DNA from: Bacteroidales bacterium UBA3709
Lineage (GTDB): Bacteria; Bacteroidota; Bacteroidia; Bacteroidales; UBA932
Direction: 5' to 3'
DNA length: 24,931 nucleotides
NCBI GenBank assembly: GCA_002372015.1
Contig: DFIA01000053.1
Span: 1-24,931 of the forward strand
Positions 8,454 through 15,272 of this stretch are shown piece after piece (within the stretch, counting starts at the first letter, position 1; each line of letters opens with the position of its first letter). The translations under genes and the position numbers were made by a program. The notes beneath the pieces are model-generated. The model did no database searches and was not told where the DNA came from. It worked only from the letters and a program-made list of their open reading frames with translations.

Positions 8454-9461
8454 ATGAATAAAGCAGATTATAAAGGCGTATATGTTTTCGCCGAGCAGAG
8501 AGACGGGAAAATCCAGTCTGTAGCATTAGAACTTTTAGGCAAGGCGAGAGTTCTTGCAGATAATCTTGGAGAACAGGTTGTAGCTTTATATCCTGGCTAT
8601 AAAAATACAGAGAATGCTAAGGAGCTGATAGCTTGGGGAGCCGACAAGGTTGTAGTTATGGACGCTCCCGAACTGGAACATTATCTTACCGAACAATATT
8701 CACAGGCCATGAGCCAGGCCATAGATCACTATAAGCCTAGTATTGTATTGCTTGGAGCTACTACTATTGGAAGAGATTTAGGACCAAGACTTGCTTCCAG
8801 ACTCGCAACAGGTCTTACAGCAGACTGTACTTCATTAGATATATCTCCGGAAAGAGAACTTCTTATGACTCGTCCGGCTTTTGGCGGCAACCTGATGGCT
8901 ACCATTATGTGTACAGAACACAGGCCTCAAATGTCAACCGTGCGTCCTGGCGTTATGCAAAAGGGTACAAAAGATGAGAATCGTAAGGGAGAGATAGATA
9001 ACTTCACCCCAACTTTCAATACGTCTAAATTTAAAGTGAGATTGGTAGAGAAGGTGAGGGAGAATAAGGGGAAGACCGATATTACTGAGGCAAAAATTCT
9101 TGTTTCCGGTGGTCGTGGTGTGGGTAATCCCGATGGTTTTGCCAAACTTCAGGCTTTGGCAGATGTTGTGGGTGCTCAGGTTTCATCTTCGCGTGCAATG
9201 GTAGATGCCGGAGTTATGCCACACGATGTTCAGGTAGGGCAGACAGGCAAAACAGTTCGTCCTGCACTTTATTTGGCGTGCGGTATTTCGGGAGCCATCC
9301 AACATCTTGCAGGTATGGAGGAGAGCGATTTTATCATAGCCATCAACAAAGACAAGTTTGCTCCTATATTTGGAGTGGCTGATGTGGGAATAGTAGGCGA
9401 TGTACATAAAATTGTTCCAATGCTCACCGAAAAACTCTCTAAATTGATAGCCAAGAAATAG
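8454..9461 (+). CDS. etfA: Electron transfer flavoprotein alpha subunit
   Basis: A 335-residue EtfA, with the N-terminal EtfA/B-like domain (1 to about 200) and the C-terminal FAD domain. The FAD-binding blocks are clear: SGGRGVG (218-224), SRAMVDAG (246-253), GQTGKTVRP (262-270), GISGAIQH (277-284) and INKDKFAPIF (297-306). No N-terminal ferredoxin domain, which some bifurcating EtfA proteins carry, is present. It forms the heterodimer with EtfB that passes electrons to Bcd. This is the last gene of the catabolic block: a strong rho-independent terminator begins 18 bp after its stop. Confidence 0.95.
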   Translation: MNKADYKGVYVFAEQRDGKIQSVALELLGKARVLADNLGEQVVALYPGYKNTENAKELIAWGADKVVVMDAPELEHYLTEQYSQAMSQAIDHYKPSIVLLGATTIGRDLGPRLASRLATGLTADCTSLDISPERELLMTRPAFGGNLMATIMCTEHRPQMSTVRPGVMQKGTKDENRKGEIDNFTPTFNTSKFKVRLVEKVRENKGKTDITEAKILVSGGRGVGNPDGFAKLQALADVVGAQVSSSRAMVDAGVMPHDVQVGQTGKTVRPALYLACGISGAIQHLAGMEESDFIIAINKDKFAPIFGVADVGIVGDVHKIVPMLTEKLSKLIAKK

Positions 9462-9479
9462 GCTAATAACCAAAAGATT

Positions 9480-9529
9480 CCCCCGAAAGTTCAGCAGGCA
9501 GCTAACTTTTGGGGGACTTTTCTTTTTTA
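9480..9529 (+). terminator. Rho-independent terminator after etfA
   Basis: A 12-bp stem, CCCCCGAAAGTT (9480-9491) pairing with AACTTTTGGGGG (9504-9515) through one G-U pair, 12-base loop, then a T-rich tail (9517-9529). The right arm also contains the -33-like TTTG of the next gene. Confidence 0.9.
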
Positions 9530-9541
9530 TGCCTATCTTTG
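9508..9541 (+). promoter_or_regulatory. Promoter of the YqaA-family gene
   Basis: TTTG (9508-9511), 22 bases, TATCTTTG (9534-9541). The -7 box matches TAnnTTTG exactly and ends only 4 bases before the ATG at 9546, so the transcript may begin at or next to the start codon. The -33 element lies inside the preceding terminator stem. Confidence 0.6.
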
Positions 9542-9545
9542 TTCT

Positions 9546-9977
9546 ATGGAATGGTTGCAGAGTTTAGGGTTACTTGGCCTTTTCATAGGCAGTTTTCTGG
9601 CGGCTACAATAATCCCTTTCAGTTCCGATATATTGTTTGTGGGAGCCTTAGCCACAACCAAACGTACAGCGGCCTGTCTTATAGCTGCCACTCTTGGCAG
9701 TTGGATAGGTAGTCTGGTAACTTACGAAATGGGGAGGTTAGGAAAGTGGGAATGGATAGAAAAGTGGCTTAAAATCTCTCCAGATAAATTGGAAAAACAG
9801 CATAGATTTATAGTAAAATATGGTGTTTGGCTGGCCTTGGTAGCCTGGTTGCCTTTTGTTGGAGATGTAATGGTATTGGGGCTTGGGTTTTATCGTACTC
9901 AGCGTTTGTGGACCTATCTGCTTCTTCTTATAGGTAAGTTTCTGCGATATATGTTCTGGGTTTTGATAATGCCATAA
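9546..9977 (+). CDS. YqaA-family (VTT/DedA-related) inner membrane protein
   Basis: A 143-residue hydrophobic protein with the YqaA pattern: an N-terminal segment LGLLGLFIGSFLAATIIPFSSDILFVGAL (roughly 6-35, two short membrane stretches with a Pro-Ser turn), a small-residue segment with GSWIGSLVTYEMGR, a charged loop (about 65-90), then a C-terminal hydrophobic half with WLPFVGDVMVLGLGFYR and LLLLIGKFLRYMFWVL. Related DedA/VTT proteins are linked to lipid or envelope homeostasis, but the function of this subfamily is not well defined. The next in-frame Met is far inside the protein, so ATG 9546 is the only sensible start, making the mRNA probably leaderless. It sits between the catabolic block and a glycosyltransferase with no evident link to either. 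Confidence 0.85.
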   Translation: MEWLQSLGLLGLFIGSFLAATIIPFSSDILFVGALATTKRTAACLIAATLGSWIGSLVTYEMGRLGKWEWIEKWLKISPDKLEKQHRFIVKYGVWLALVAWLPFVGDVMVLGLGFYRTQRLWTYLLLLIGKFLRYMFWVLIMP

Positions 9978-10039
9978 AAAAATATTCTGAATGTAAAATT
10001 TCAAATTGTTTTCAGATTTTATCCGTAAACTTGTGCCCG

Positions 10040-10047
10040 TATTTTTG
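10040..10047 (+). promoter_or_regulatory. -7 box before the glycosyltransferase gene
   Basis: TATTTTTG matches TAnnTTTG and ends 11 bases before the ATG at 10059. No convincing -33 TTTG lies at the usual distance. The predicted leader would be only about 5-7 bases. Confidence 0.45.
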
Positions 10048-10058
10048 TAGGCACTATA

Positions 10059-10784
10059 ATGAAAGCATTACACATAATCACTCCCGTAAAAAATTCTATA
10101 GACACAGCTATAGAAACTATAGATGCAGTATTAGCTTCAAACATTAGTATTCCGTTTATTTATACGGTTTATAATGATTACTCTACTCCGGAAAATACCG
10201 CCATTCTTGAGAAAAAATGTAAAGATACCGGTGGTTTTCAATTGGTTAATATAAGTGATCTTTCCTCCAATCCTTCGCCTAATTATGATCTGGTCTTAAA
10301 AATGGCCCAAAGAGAGGCTCTGGCTGCAGAAGCAGGATTGCTTATTATTGAGAGTGATGTAACTTTTGCTCCCGATACTATTCAACGTCTTTTAGATGAG
10401 GTTGGCGGGCTGCCTTTGTGTGGAATGGCAGCCGCTGTAACTGTGGATGAGAGAGGGGTTATAAATTATCCATACGAGTATGCCATAAATTATGAAAAGA
10501 GAATAATAGACTGTAACCGTGTATTCTCTTTCTGTTTTACCTTGCTTACATGCAATCTGTTAAAAGCCATAGACTTTAATCAATTCGACAGAAGTCGCAG
10601 TTATTTTGATGCGGTGCTTACGAGGCTTTCTTTGGAACATGGTTTTAAGAACTATCTGTTTAATACTTTACCGGTATTGCATAGGCCTCATTCAAGCAGA
10701 CCTTGGCGTAAAATTAAAGAGAAAAATATTCTACAATACTACTATCTTAAACTGACCGGCAGATTGCGTTTAATGAAAGCTTAG
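10059..10784 (+). CDS. Family 2-like glycosyltransferase
   Basis: A 241-residue soluble protein. The N terminus, ALHIITPVKNSIDTAIETI, and YNDYST (38-43) match the nucleotide-sugar-binding start of GT-A/family 2 enzymes. ESDVTF (98-103) sits where the metal-binding DxD-type motif is expected, with Asp100 as the likely ligand. A basic tail near HRPHSSRPWRK could contact phosphate or membrane. It lacks transmembrane segments. No sugar-nucleotide gene or second glycosyltransferase lies nearby, so acceptor and pathway are unknown; an envelope polysaccharide or glycan is the default guess. It is 81 bp after the YqaA gene and appears to have its own promoter. Confidence 0.75.
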   Translation: MKALHIITPVKNSIDTAIETIDAVLASNISIPFIYTVYNDYSTPENTAILEKKCKDTGGFQLVNISDLSSNPSPNYDLVLKMAQREALAAEAGLLIIESDVTFAPDTIQRLLDEVGGLPLCGMAAAVTVDERGVINYPYEYAINYEKRIIDCNRVFSFCFTLLTCNLLKAIDFNQFDRSRSYFDAVLTRLSLEHGFKNYLFNTLPVLHRPHSSRPWRKIKEKNILQYYYLKLTGRLRLMKA

Positions 10785-10811
10785 CATAAAGATTTTTGTC
10801 TGGCACTAAGC

Positions 10812-10840
10812 AACCGCTTTGCTAAATTTTTGTTACAAAG
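10812..10840 (+). other. Hairpin downstream of the glycosyltransferase
   Basis: GCTTTG-c-TAA, a 7-base loop, then TTA-CAAAGC form a 9-bp stem with one bulge. It is 28 bp past the glycosyltransferase stop but lacks a good T-run, so a terminator role is uncertain. It lies in the 250-bp spacer before the next gene, which also holds the leader-motif copies. Confidence 0.45.
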
Positions 10841-10890
10841 CCATAGAAAAAGAGGTTGTCTGAGAACATTCCTCACGGCTATGCTTTTAC

Positions 10891-10911
10891 TTTGCTATGC
10901 GAAAGGTTGCG
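10891..10911 (+). repeat. Leader motif, degenerate copy 2
   Basis: TTTGCTATGCGAAAGG followed by TTGCG. It resembles the first half of copy 1 (TTTGCTATGGC) and keeps the GTTGC core, but is shorter. It lies 124 bases before the next start codon, farther than the other copies. Confidence 0.4.
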
Positions 10912-10953
10912 AGAAACTTTTCGATAAGTCAACTGGTTAAAGAGATGCTTGCA

Positions 10954-10961
10954 TATCTTTG
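10954..10961 (+). promoter_or_regulatory. -7 box before the repetitive lipoprotein gene
   Basis: TATCTTTG is an exact TAnnTTTG match 73 bases before the ATG at 11035. Its TTTG is also the first four bases of leader motif copy 3. No clear -33 TTTG is seen. Confidence 0.5.
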
Positions 10962-10998
10962 ACATGACGAGAAAAGTTGCAGTAAAAAGTTGCATGAA
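10958..10998 (+). repeat. Leader motif copy 3 with a second half-copy
   Basis: TTTGACATGACG then AGAAAAGTTGCA (10958-10981), matching 21 of 24 bases of the minus-strand copy at 16684-16707. A second half follows at 10984-10998, AAAAAGTTGCATGAA, identical over 15 bases to the end of copy 1 at 6460-6474. Together they lie 37-77 bases before the lipoprotein start. Confidence 0.6.
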
Positions 10999-11034
10999 AG
11001 TGAACATTATATTAATATTTAAAACTGTAAGATT

Positions 11035-11373
11035 ATGAAAAAAGTATTGTTTATTGCTGTTGCAGTTATAGCATTTGTAGCTTGCAATAATAGCAAGAAA
11101 GAGAATGTAGAGGAAATTGTAGAAGCTACAGAGGCTACGGTAGTAGAAGTAGCACCCGTAGAAGAGGCTGCAGAAGATGCTGCTAAACAAGTAGAAGATG
11201 CTGTTAATAAGGTAGAAGAGCAGGCTACTGGAGTAGTAGAAGATGCTGCCAATAAGGTTGATGCAGCTGCTGCTAAAGTAGAAGATGCTGCCAATAAGGC
11301 TAAGGAAACAGTTCAGAATGTTAAGAACGCTGCCGAGGCTGTAAAAGATGCAGCAGAATCTGTTAAGAAGTAA
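11035..11373 (+). CDS. Small Ala/Glu/Lys-rich repetitive lipoprotein
   Basis: A 112-residue exported protein. A hydrophobic signal ends in the lipobox AFVAC, with Cys17 as the lipidation site. The mature part is low-complexity and charged, built from repeated VEDAANKV-like units with a heptad/11-residue helical pattern, like LEA or apolipoprotein-like amphipathic helices. No catalytic motif is visible. Function is unknown; a long helix tethered to the envelope, perhaps for stress protection or spacing, is inference only. The gene stands alone with a promoter, leader motifs and a strong terminator, which suggests separate and possibly high expression. The opposite-strand open frame here is a shadow of the repeats. 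Confidence 0.85.
   Translation: MKKVLFIAVAVIAFVACNNSKKENVEEIVEATEATVVEVAPVEEAAEDAAKQVEDAVNKVEEQATGVVEDAANKVDAAAAKVEDAANKAKETVQNVKNAAEAVKDAAESVKK
11191..11299 (+). repeat. Three direct repeats inside the lipoprotein gene
   Basis: A 22-base unit beginning GTAGAAGATGCTG occurs at 11191-11212, 11236-11257 and 11278-11299. The last two are identical; the first differs at two bases. Spacings of 45 and 42 bp are whole codons, so copy loss or gain would keep the frame and vary the helix length. Confidence 0.85.
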
Positions 11374-11390
11374 TTATTAGTTCTTTAATC

Positions 11391-11433
11391 AAAAAAATGG
11401 GGCCGCTAAAAAGCTGAGCCCCATTTTTTTTTT
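11391..11433. terminator. Bidirectional terminator between convergent genes
   Basis: AAAAAAATGGGGC (11391-11403) pairs with GCCCCATTTTTTT (11418-11430), followed by more T on the plus strand and preceded by A (T on the minus strand). It can stop both the lipoprotein transcript and the opposing PepSY-like operon, whose last stop codon is at 11448. Confidence 0.9.
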
Positions 11434-11447
11434 ACTACGAGTAATAC

Positions 11448-12317
11448 CTAAATGATAGAGTGTACAATGGAACCATCGCGGCGTATTAGCAAGGTTACAT
11501 CCGGCTGACCGGCTTTTTCCAATTCTATCTCAAAATATTCGTCTTCAGGTACCTGTATAAGATCTACATCGTCTGTTCTCCACCCTGGATAGTTTGTGGA
11601 AATATAGCTGAGTATAGCACTGCTCAGCTGTGCTGTTTTAGGTGTTAGATCTATTTCTGTGCGCACCCATGCTCCGTCTGCCTTAAAGAGAGATTCGTGC
11701 TTGAAATTGTCGTTGATAAATTCTACTTCATAAAGCGGACCTTGCATCTCCCATTTAATGCGTATAGCTTTTGGGTAGCGTGTGTTGAAGGCCTCTCTTA
11801 CAGCCGAAGGTATTGTGGCAGGATTAATGTAATTATCTGGAATATCATTGTCTATAAAAGAGTGCAATACAGTACCATCTTCTTTTATAAATAGGGTAAC
11901 ATCCATTTCGCCACGTTTTTCTAACTCTACTTCAAAGTAGTTAACAGAAGGAGTAGTAATATAATTGATATCGTCTATTCTCCATCCAGGATATGTGGTT
12001 GTTAGATAGGTGTTTACGGCCGCCGGTAGAGAACTGTTTGACGGTCTAAGGTCTTGTTCAGTACGAATCCACTTCCATGCGCCGCTGTTTTCGAACCAAG
12101 CATCGTATTCAGTCTTAGACATAACAAAGTCTGCCTTAATAATATTGGCTCTAAATTCCCATTCAACTCTGGTAGCATTAGGAAAGCGTTGGGTAAATTC
12201 GTTGCGTACTTCATTAGGTACAGGCCACTGGTCTGGTGTGCTGCTATTTTTTGAGCACCCCAGAAGCCCTATTGCCATTATGGCAATCAGCGTTGTTTTC
12301 AAAGAAATTTTCTTCAT
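11448..12317 (-). CDS. PepSY-like lipoprotein with duplicated domain
   Basis: A 289-residue predicted lipoprotein: signal sequence ending GLLGC, Cys21 lipidated. The rest is two copies of a roughly 120-residue unit (about 33-155 and 165-289). Each starts with a helix such as VRNEFTQRFPNATRVEWE or VREAFNTRYPKAIRIKWE, and has a second half with YPGWR-DD and YFEVELE/YFEIELE, ending in DVTL-IxxDG. This is the PepSY-like, beta-lactamase-inhibitor-like fold common in Bacteroidetes envelopes. Ligand and role are unknown. It is the last gene of the regulator-kinase-PepSY set, 93 bp after the smaller PepSY-like gene, and may be read from the same transcript. It could be an output of the two-component system or help its sensing. 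Confidence 0.85.
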   Translation of the reverse strand: MKKISLKTTLIAIMAIGLLGCSKNSSTPDQWPVPNEVRNEFTQRFPNATRVEWEFRANIIKADFVMSKTEYDAWFENSGAWKWIRTEQDLRPSNSSLPAAVNTYLTTTYPGWRIDDINYITTPSVNYFEVELEKRGEMDVTLFIKEDGTVLHSFIDNDIPDNYINPATIPSAVREAFNTRYPKAIRIKWEMQGPLYEVEFINDNFKHESLFKADGAWVRTEIDLTPKTAQLSSAILSYISTNYPGWRTDDVDLIQVPEDEYFEIELEKAGQPDVTLLIRRDGSIVHSII

Positions 12318-12410
12318 AAGTGCTTGTTTTAATAGTGAGTATTTATTGTTTATTATCTTGTTTTTACTGCGTCTAAGTTAAATTCTATTGTAGATAGGTC
12401 TATGACTTTA

Positions 12411-12851
12411 TCATGAATCTATTTCAATAACTTGGAACGCTTTATTAAATTTTATCTCTAACTTGTTTGATAATTGTATTTCGTAATATGTTCTTTTCTT
12501 CTCAATTTCAAGAATTTTGGCAGAGGGATAATTAGTTTGCACATAGTTAAGAATCTGAACCGGAATTATCTCTATAGGAACAAAAGAGTACTTACATTCT
12601 ATTTGCATCCATTCGCCCTTGCTATTGAATTCAAGTTTGTCGCCATTTGTAAGAATTACATCATAACTTATTTTGAATACGTCTCTTTCCATTTTAGATA
12701 AGGCAATCTTCTTATCTCCAAAGTGTTTCTTTATAAATTCTTGGGAGAGAGGTGGGAGCTGCTCAAAAGAGATAAAAATGTCGTGTCCTGCATAACTGAT
12801 AGAGGATACGAATAGGGTGAGGATTAACATCCAAATCGTCTTTCTTTTCAT
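12411..12851 (-). CDS. Small periplasmic PepSY-like protein
   Basis: A 146-residue protein with a cleavable signal peptide (MKRKTIWMLILTLFVSSISYA, cut near 21-22) and no lipobox Cys, so it should be periplasmic. The mature part has two PepSY-like halves: LSQEFIKKHFGDKKIALSK at the start and ILNYVQTNYPSAKILEIEKK with YYEIQL in the second. It is one unit of the fold duplicated in the next gene. It follows the kinase by 77 bp; that gap holds a perfect 11-bp tandem repeat. Pairing of PepSY-like proteins with sensor kinases recurs in Bacteroidetes and hints that these proteins are regulated by, or regulate, the kinase. That is inference. Confidence 0.82.
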   Translation of the reverse strand: MKRKTIWMLILTLFVSSISYAGHDIFISFEQLPPLSQEFIKKHFGDKKIALSKMERDVFKISYDVILTNGDKLEFNSKGEWMQIECKYSFVPIEIIPVQILNYVQTNYPSAKILEIEKKRTYYEIQLSNKLEIKFNKAFQVIEIDS

Positions 12852-12900
12852 ATCTTATATATTGTTTAGTTGTATAAATCTGTACACAAAGAAACAATGC

Positions 12901-12922
12901 AAATCTGAAAAAAATCTGAAAA
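12901..12922 (-). repeat. 11-bp tandem direct repeat, candidate operator
   Basis: On the minus strand TTTTCAGATTT occurs twice with no gap (12922-12901). A third CAGATTT lies 25 bases downstream at 12876-12882. OmpR/PhoB-type regulators commonly bind 11-bp tandem repeats, and such a regulator is encoded two genes upstream. The site lies 50-71 bases before the small PepSY-like start. Confidence 0.5.
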
Positions 12923-12928
12923 GGACAA

Positions 12929-14203
12929 TTAGTTCTTTTTTATGGTAAATCTATGCTTACCGTTGTTGAAAGAATAATGTATATTAAGATTATAGTTCCG
13001 GCAGATAGATTGTACTATGGATAGTCCCAGACCTATTGATTGCCTGCTGTTAGAAGAATGATAGAATCGCTCAAATATCAGTTTTTCATCTAATTCTCCA
13101 TTATCTGAAGTGTTTTCAACTATTATAGAGTTTTTATCTGTTGAAATAAGAATTTCTCCTCCGCTGATATTATGTGTGTAGGCATTTTTTATAAGGTTGG
13201 AGACAAGCGTAGCAGCCAGATTCTCATCAATGTTCAGATAGAATGGCTCTTTAATTACAGTATTGAGCGATATGTTTTTAGCTGCATACACCATCTGATA
13301 ATCCGGAATCAGCTTTTGAACAATTTCCGAGATACATACAGAACTGTGGTTGTGGAACAACCCGTTATCTATCTTACTTAAAAGAAGTAGGGCCCTGTTC
13401 ATCTTTACGAGCCTATCGAGAGTCTGCTTGGTTTTTACAACCGACTCCATCTGTTTTTCAGAAAGGGTAGGGTCTTCCAGCATCATTTCCAACCTGCTGA
13501 TACTGATAGCAAGAGGCGTTTGCATTTCGTGAGAAGCATTTTCTACAAATCTTTTTTGTAGCAGATAGGCCTCTTCCATTCTGCCGAAACTGTCTTCTAC
13601 CACCTTATTGAGGGTACTGAGCTCATATATTTTGGTGGGATTGTTCAGAGGTTTGTTATCTGCTCCCACTCTATAGTTGTCAATCCATTTTAGAAGCACT
13701 CGCAGCGGGCTCATGGTACGCTTTACAGACCAAATGCTAAGAATTGATACAAAGAGCAAGATTGCAATAAAGAGAAAAATTATCCAGTAGAATATAGCCT
13801 GTTTTAGATCTCTTTTCTCTATGTGAGGAGTAGATACTTCTAATTCAAATAGTTTACCTTCTTCGTTTTCAAAAATATAGTGCAATACTCTTGCCGGCTC
13901 AAACTCGTTTTTTTCGTTGATGAATACATCTCGGTCTTCGTATCTGACTCTCTCTTGAAGCATGGCTTCCTCCGGAGAGATTTCTTTAATGAAAAACTGG
14001 TTATTAGAGCCGCTGGATTGTGTAGGCAGTTCTTCGTTTCTGACATGGCGGATGAGGATAGTTTCTGCATAGTCTTCTAAAGCGTCATCTACTTCGTCAT
14101 TAACCTCATTCATAACGGCATAGTAGAATAGAACAGACCAGAATGCCAAAATGGCAACTGCTATGAGAGATATCCTTATTGCTATTATATTTATCAGTTT
14201 CAT
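12929..14203 (-). CDS. Membrane sensor histidine kinase (OmpR-partner type)
   Basis: A 424-residue sensor kinase. Transmembrane segments lie at about 9-30 and 136-160, enclosing a roughly 100-residue periplasmic sensor region with no recognised fold. A HAMP-like linker follows (KRTMSPL onward), then the phosphoacceptor helix with His225 in ASHEMQTPL, and the ATPase domain with N box NLIKNAYTHN (336-345) and G box GLGLSI (391-396). All residues needed for autophosphorylation appear present. The canonical H-box Leu/Arg is replaced, giving HEMQTPL instead of HELRTPL. Its ATG overlaps the regulator stop as ATGA, so the two are coupled. Signal unknown; the downstream periplasmic PepSY-like genes suggest an envelope cue. 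Confidence 0.93.
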   Translation of the reverse strand: MKLINIIAIRISLIAVAILAFWSVLFYYAVMNEVNDEVDDALEDYAETILIRHVRNEELPTQSSGSNNQFFIKEISPEEAMLQERVRYEDRDVFINEKNEFEPARVLHYIFENEEGKLFELEVSTPHIEKRDLKQAIFYWIIFLFIAILLFVSILSIWSVKRTMSPLRVLLKWIDNYRVGADNKPLNNPTKIYELSTLNKVVEDSFGRMEEAYLLQKRFVENASHEMQTPLAISISRLEMMLEDPTLSEKQMESVVKTKQTLDRLVKMNRALLLLSKIDNGLFHNHSSVCISEIVQKLIPDYQMVYAAKNISLNTVIKEPFYLNIDENLAATLVSNLIKNAYTHNISGGEILISTDKNSIIVENTSDNGELDEKLIFERFYHSSNSRQSIGLGLSIVQSICRNYNLNIHYSFNNGKHRFTIKKN

Positions 14204-14877
14204 AAAACTTCTAATTTATAGCCAAACCCGTAAACTGTTTTGATTTCTACTTGTGCTCCCGCTTCTTTCAGTTTTTTTCTCAAGTTCTTAATGTGTGCAT
14301 ATATGAAGTCGAAGTTATCGGCCTGATCTATAAAATCGCCCCATACGCCTTCTGCCAAAATTTCTTTTTCTACAATTCTTTCTTTTCTATTGACAAGGAA
14401 TAGCAGAATATCGTACTCTTTTCTGCCTAAATCTATATGCTTGTCGTTTATAAGTACGCTAAAGGAGGTGGTATTTATCTTGAGGTTGGCTATCGTTAGG
14501 ATATTATTGCCACTCCAGTTCATTCTTCTGAGCAGGCTCTTGATTCTTGCGTGTAATTCTGAAAGATGGAAGGGCTTTGGGAGATAATCGTCTGCACCAA
14601 GTTGCAAGCCGGCTACTTTGTCCTCTACAGAATCTTTCGCGGAGAGAATGATAACATTCAGATGCCGGTTGTCCTTTTCCGCTTCCCTAAGAAGATTGAG
14701 CCCATTCCCATCAGGAAGCATAATGTCTAATAGAATGCAATCATATTCGTATTCCGCAATTTTTTGGGAAGCGGTGGAATAATCGGCGGCAACTTCTACT
14801 AAATACCGTTCTTTCTCAAGAGATTGGGTAATAACTTCGCGAAGTTCGCTGTTGTCTTCTACAACGAGGATTTTCAT
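14200..14877 (-). CDS. OmpR-family response regulator
   Basis: A 225-residue regulator. The receiver domain has the acidic pocket Glu7/Asp8, phosphoacceptor Asp51 in LLDIMLPDG, and Lys101 in the LPKPF motif. A winged-helix DNA-binding domain follows, ending KTVYGFGYKLEV as usual for the OmpR/PhoB class. I start it at ATG 14877 (MKILVVEDN). A longer reading from 14907 adds ten residues absent from the family and would run through the predicted -7 box. It is the first gene of the operon. It likely controls the downstream PepSY-like genes through the 11-bp tandem repeat at 12901-12922, and perhaps the divergent gene at 14964; both are inference. Confidence 0.93.
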   Translation of the reverse strand: MKILVVEDNSELREVITQSLEKERYLVEVAADYSTASQKIAEYEYDCILLDIMLPDGNGLNLLREAEKDNRHLNVIILSAKDSVEDKVAGLQLGADDYLPKPFHLSELHARIKSLLRRMNWSGNNILTIANLKINTTSFSVLINDKHIDLGRKEYDILLFLVNRKERIVEKEILAEGVWGDFIDQADNFDFIYAHIKNLRKKLKEAGAQVEIKTVYGFGYKLEVL

Positions 14878-14895
14878 TTTCTTATGCTTTGCTTG

Positions 14896-14903
14896 CAAAA
14901 GTA
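14896..14903 (-). promoter_or_regulatory. -7 box before the response regulator
   Basis: On the minus strand TACTTTTG matches TAnnTTTG and lies 18 bases before the ATG at 14877. No clear -33 TTTG. The 86-bp region to the divergent gene at 14964 must hold promoters for both directions; a plus-strand TTTG at 14920-14923 may belong to the other gene. Confidence 0.5.
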
Positions 14904-14963
14904 GCATTTAATTATTACATTTGTTAGGACTTAGTGTTTAACCTTTAAATTTTAGTTTAGATT

Positions 14964-15236
14964 ATGAAAAAGATTATTGCAATTTTGTGTGTATGCGCAT
15001 TCTTGATGAGTGGAACTTATGCTATTGCATCAACCTCATTAGACGAACCTCAGAGAAAGGAGGAAGTACAGAAAAAAGAAGCTAGCAAGCAGACAGCTTC
15101 TAAGAAAAACGAGAAAGATAAGAAAGTAGAGAAGAAGGGCGATAAGAAAGCGGATAAAAAAGCCGACAAGAAAGAAACAGCCAAACCTGCCAAAAAGAGT
15201 GCAGAGCAGGATCCTACAACCACTGACACAAAGTAG
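14964..15236 (+). CDS. Small lysine-rich exported protein
   Basis: A 90-residue protein. Residues 1 to about 22 form a signal peptide (MKKIIAILCVCAFLMSGTYA) with no convincing lipobox at its end, so export to the periplasm is likely. The mature part is strongly basic and low-complexity: KK/EK/DK runs with KADKKADKKE, then a short acidic/Thr tail. No fold or motif is recognised and it is probably disordered. It is divergent from the two-component operon with 86 bp between start codons, so regulation by that system is possible. A long hairpin terminator follows. Lysine-rich open frames can be spurious, but the clean signal peptide, upstream AT-rich leader and downstream terminator support a real gene. 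Confidence 0.75.
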   Translation: MKKIIAILCVCAFLMSGTYAIASTSLDEPQRKEEVQKKEASKQTASKKNEKDKKVEKKGDKKADKKADKKETAKPAKKSAEQDPTTTDTK

Positions 15237-15272
15237 TTTATTCTGCGCAATTTTTAGCTTGTAAAAATATGT

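Noticed and set aside
9509..9712. Plus-strand frame starting at 9509
   Set aside because: It begins inside the terminator stem and T-run and overlaps the YqaA-family gene in another frame.
11019..11294. Ser/Ala/Thr-rich minus-strand frame opposite the repetitive lipoprotein
   Set aside because: Its composition is the complement of the GAA/GCT repeats in the real gene, which has a signal peptide and terminator.
11191..11299. Regular direct repeats as a possible CRISPR array
   Set aside because: Units are in frame inside a lipoprotein gene, spacers are related to the repeats, and no cas gene is near.
14878..14907. Ten-codon N-terminal extension of the response regulator
   Set aside because: Receiver domains start at MKILVVEDN, and the extension overlaps the predicted -7 box.
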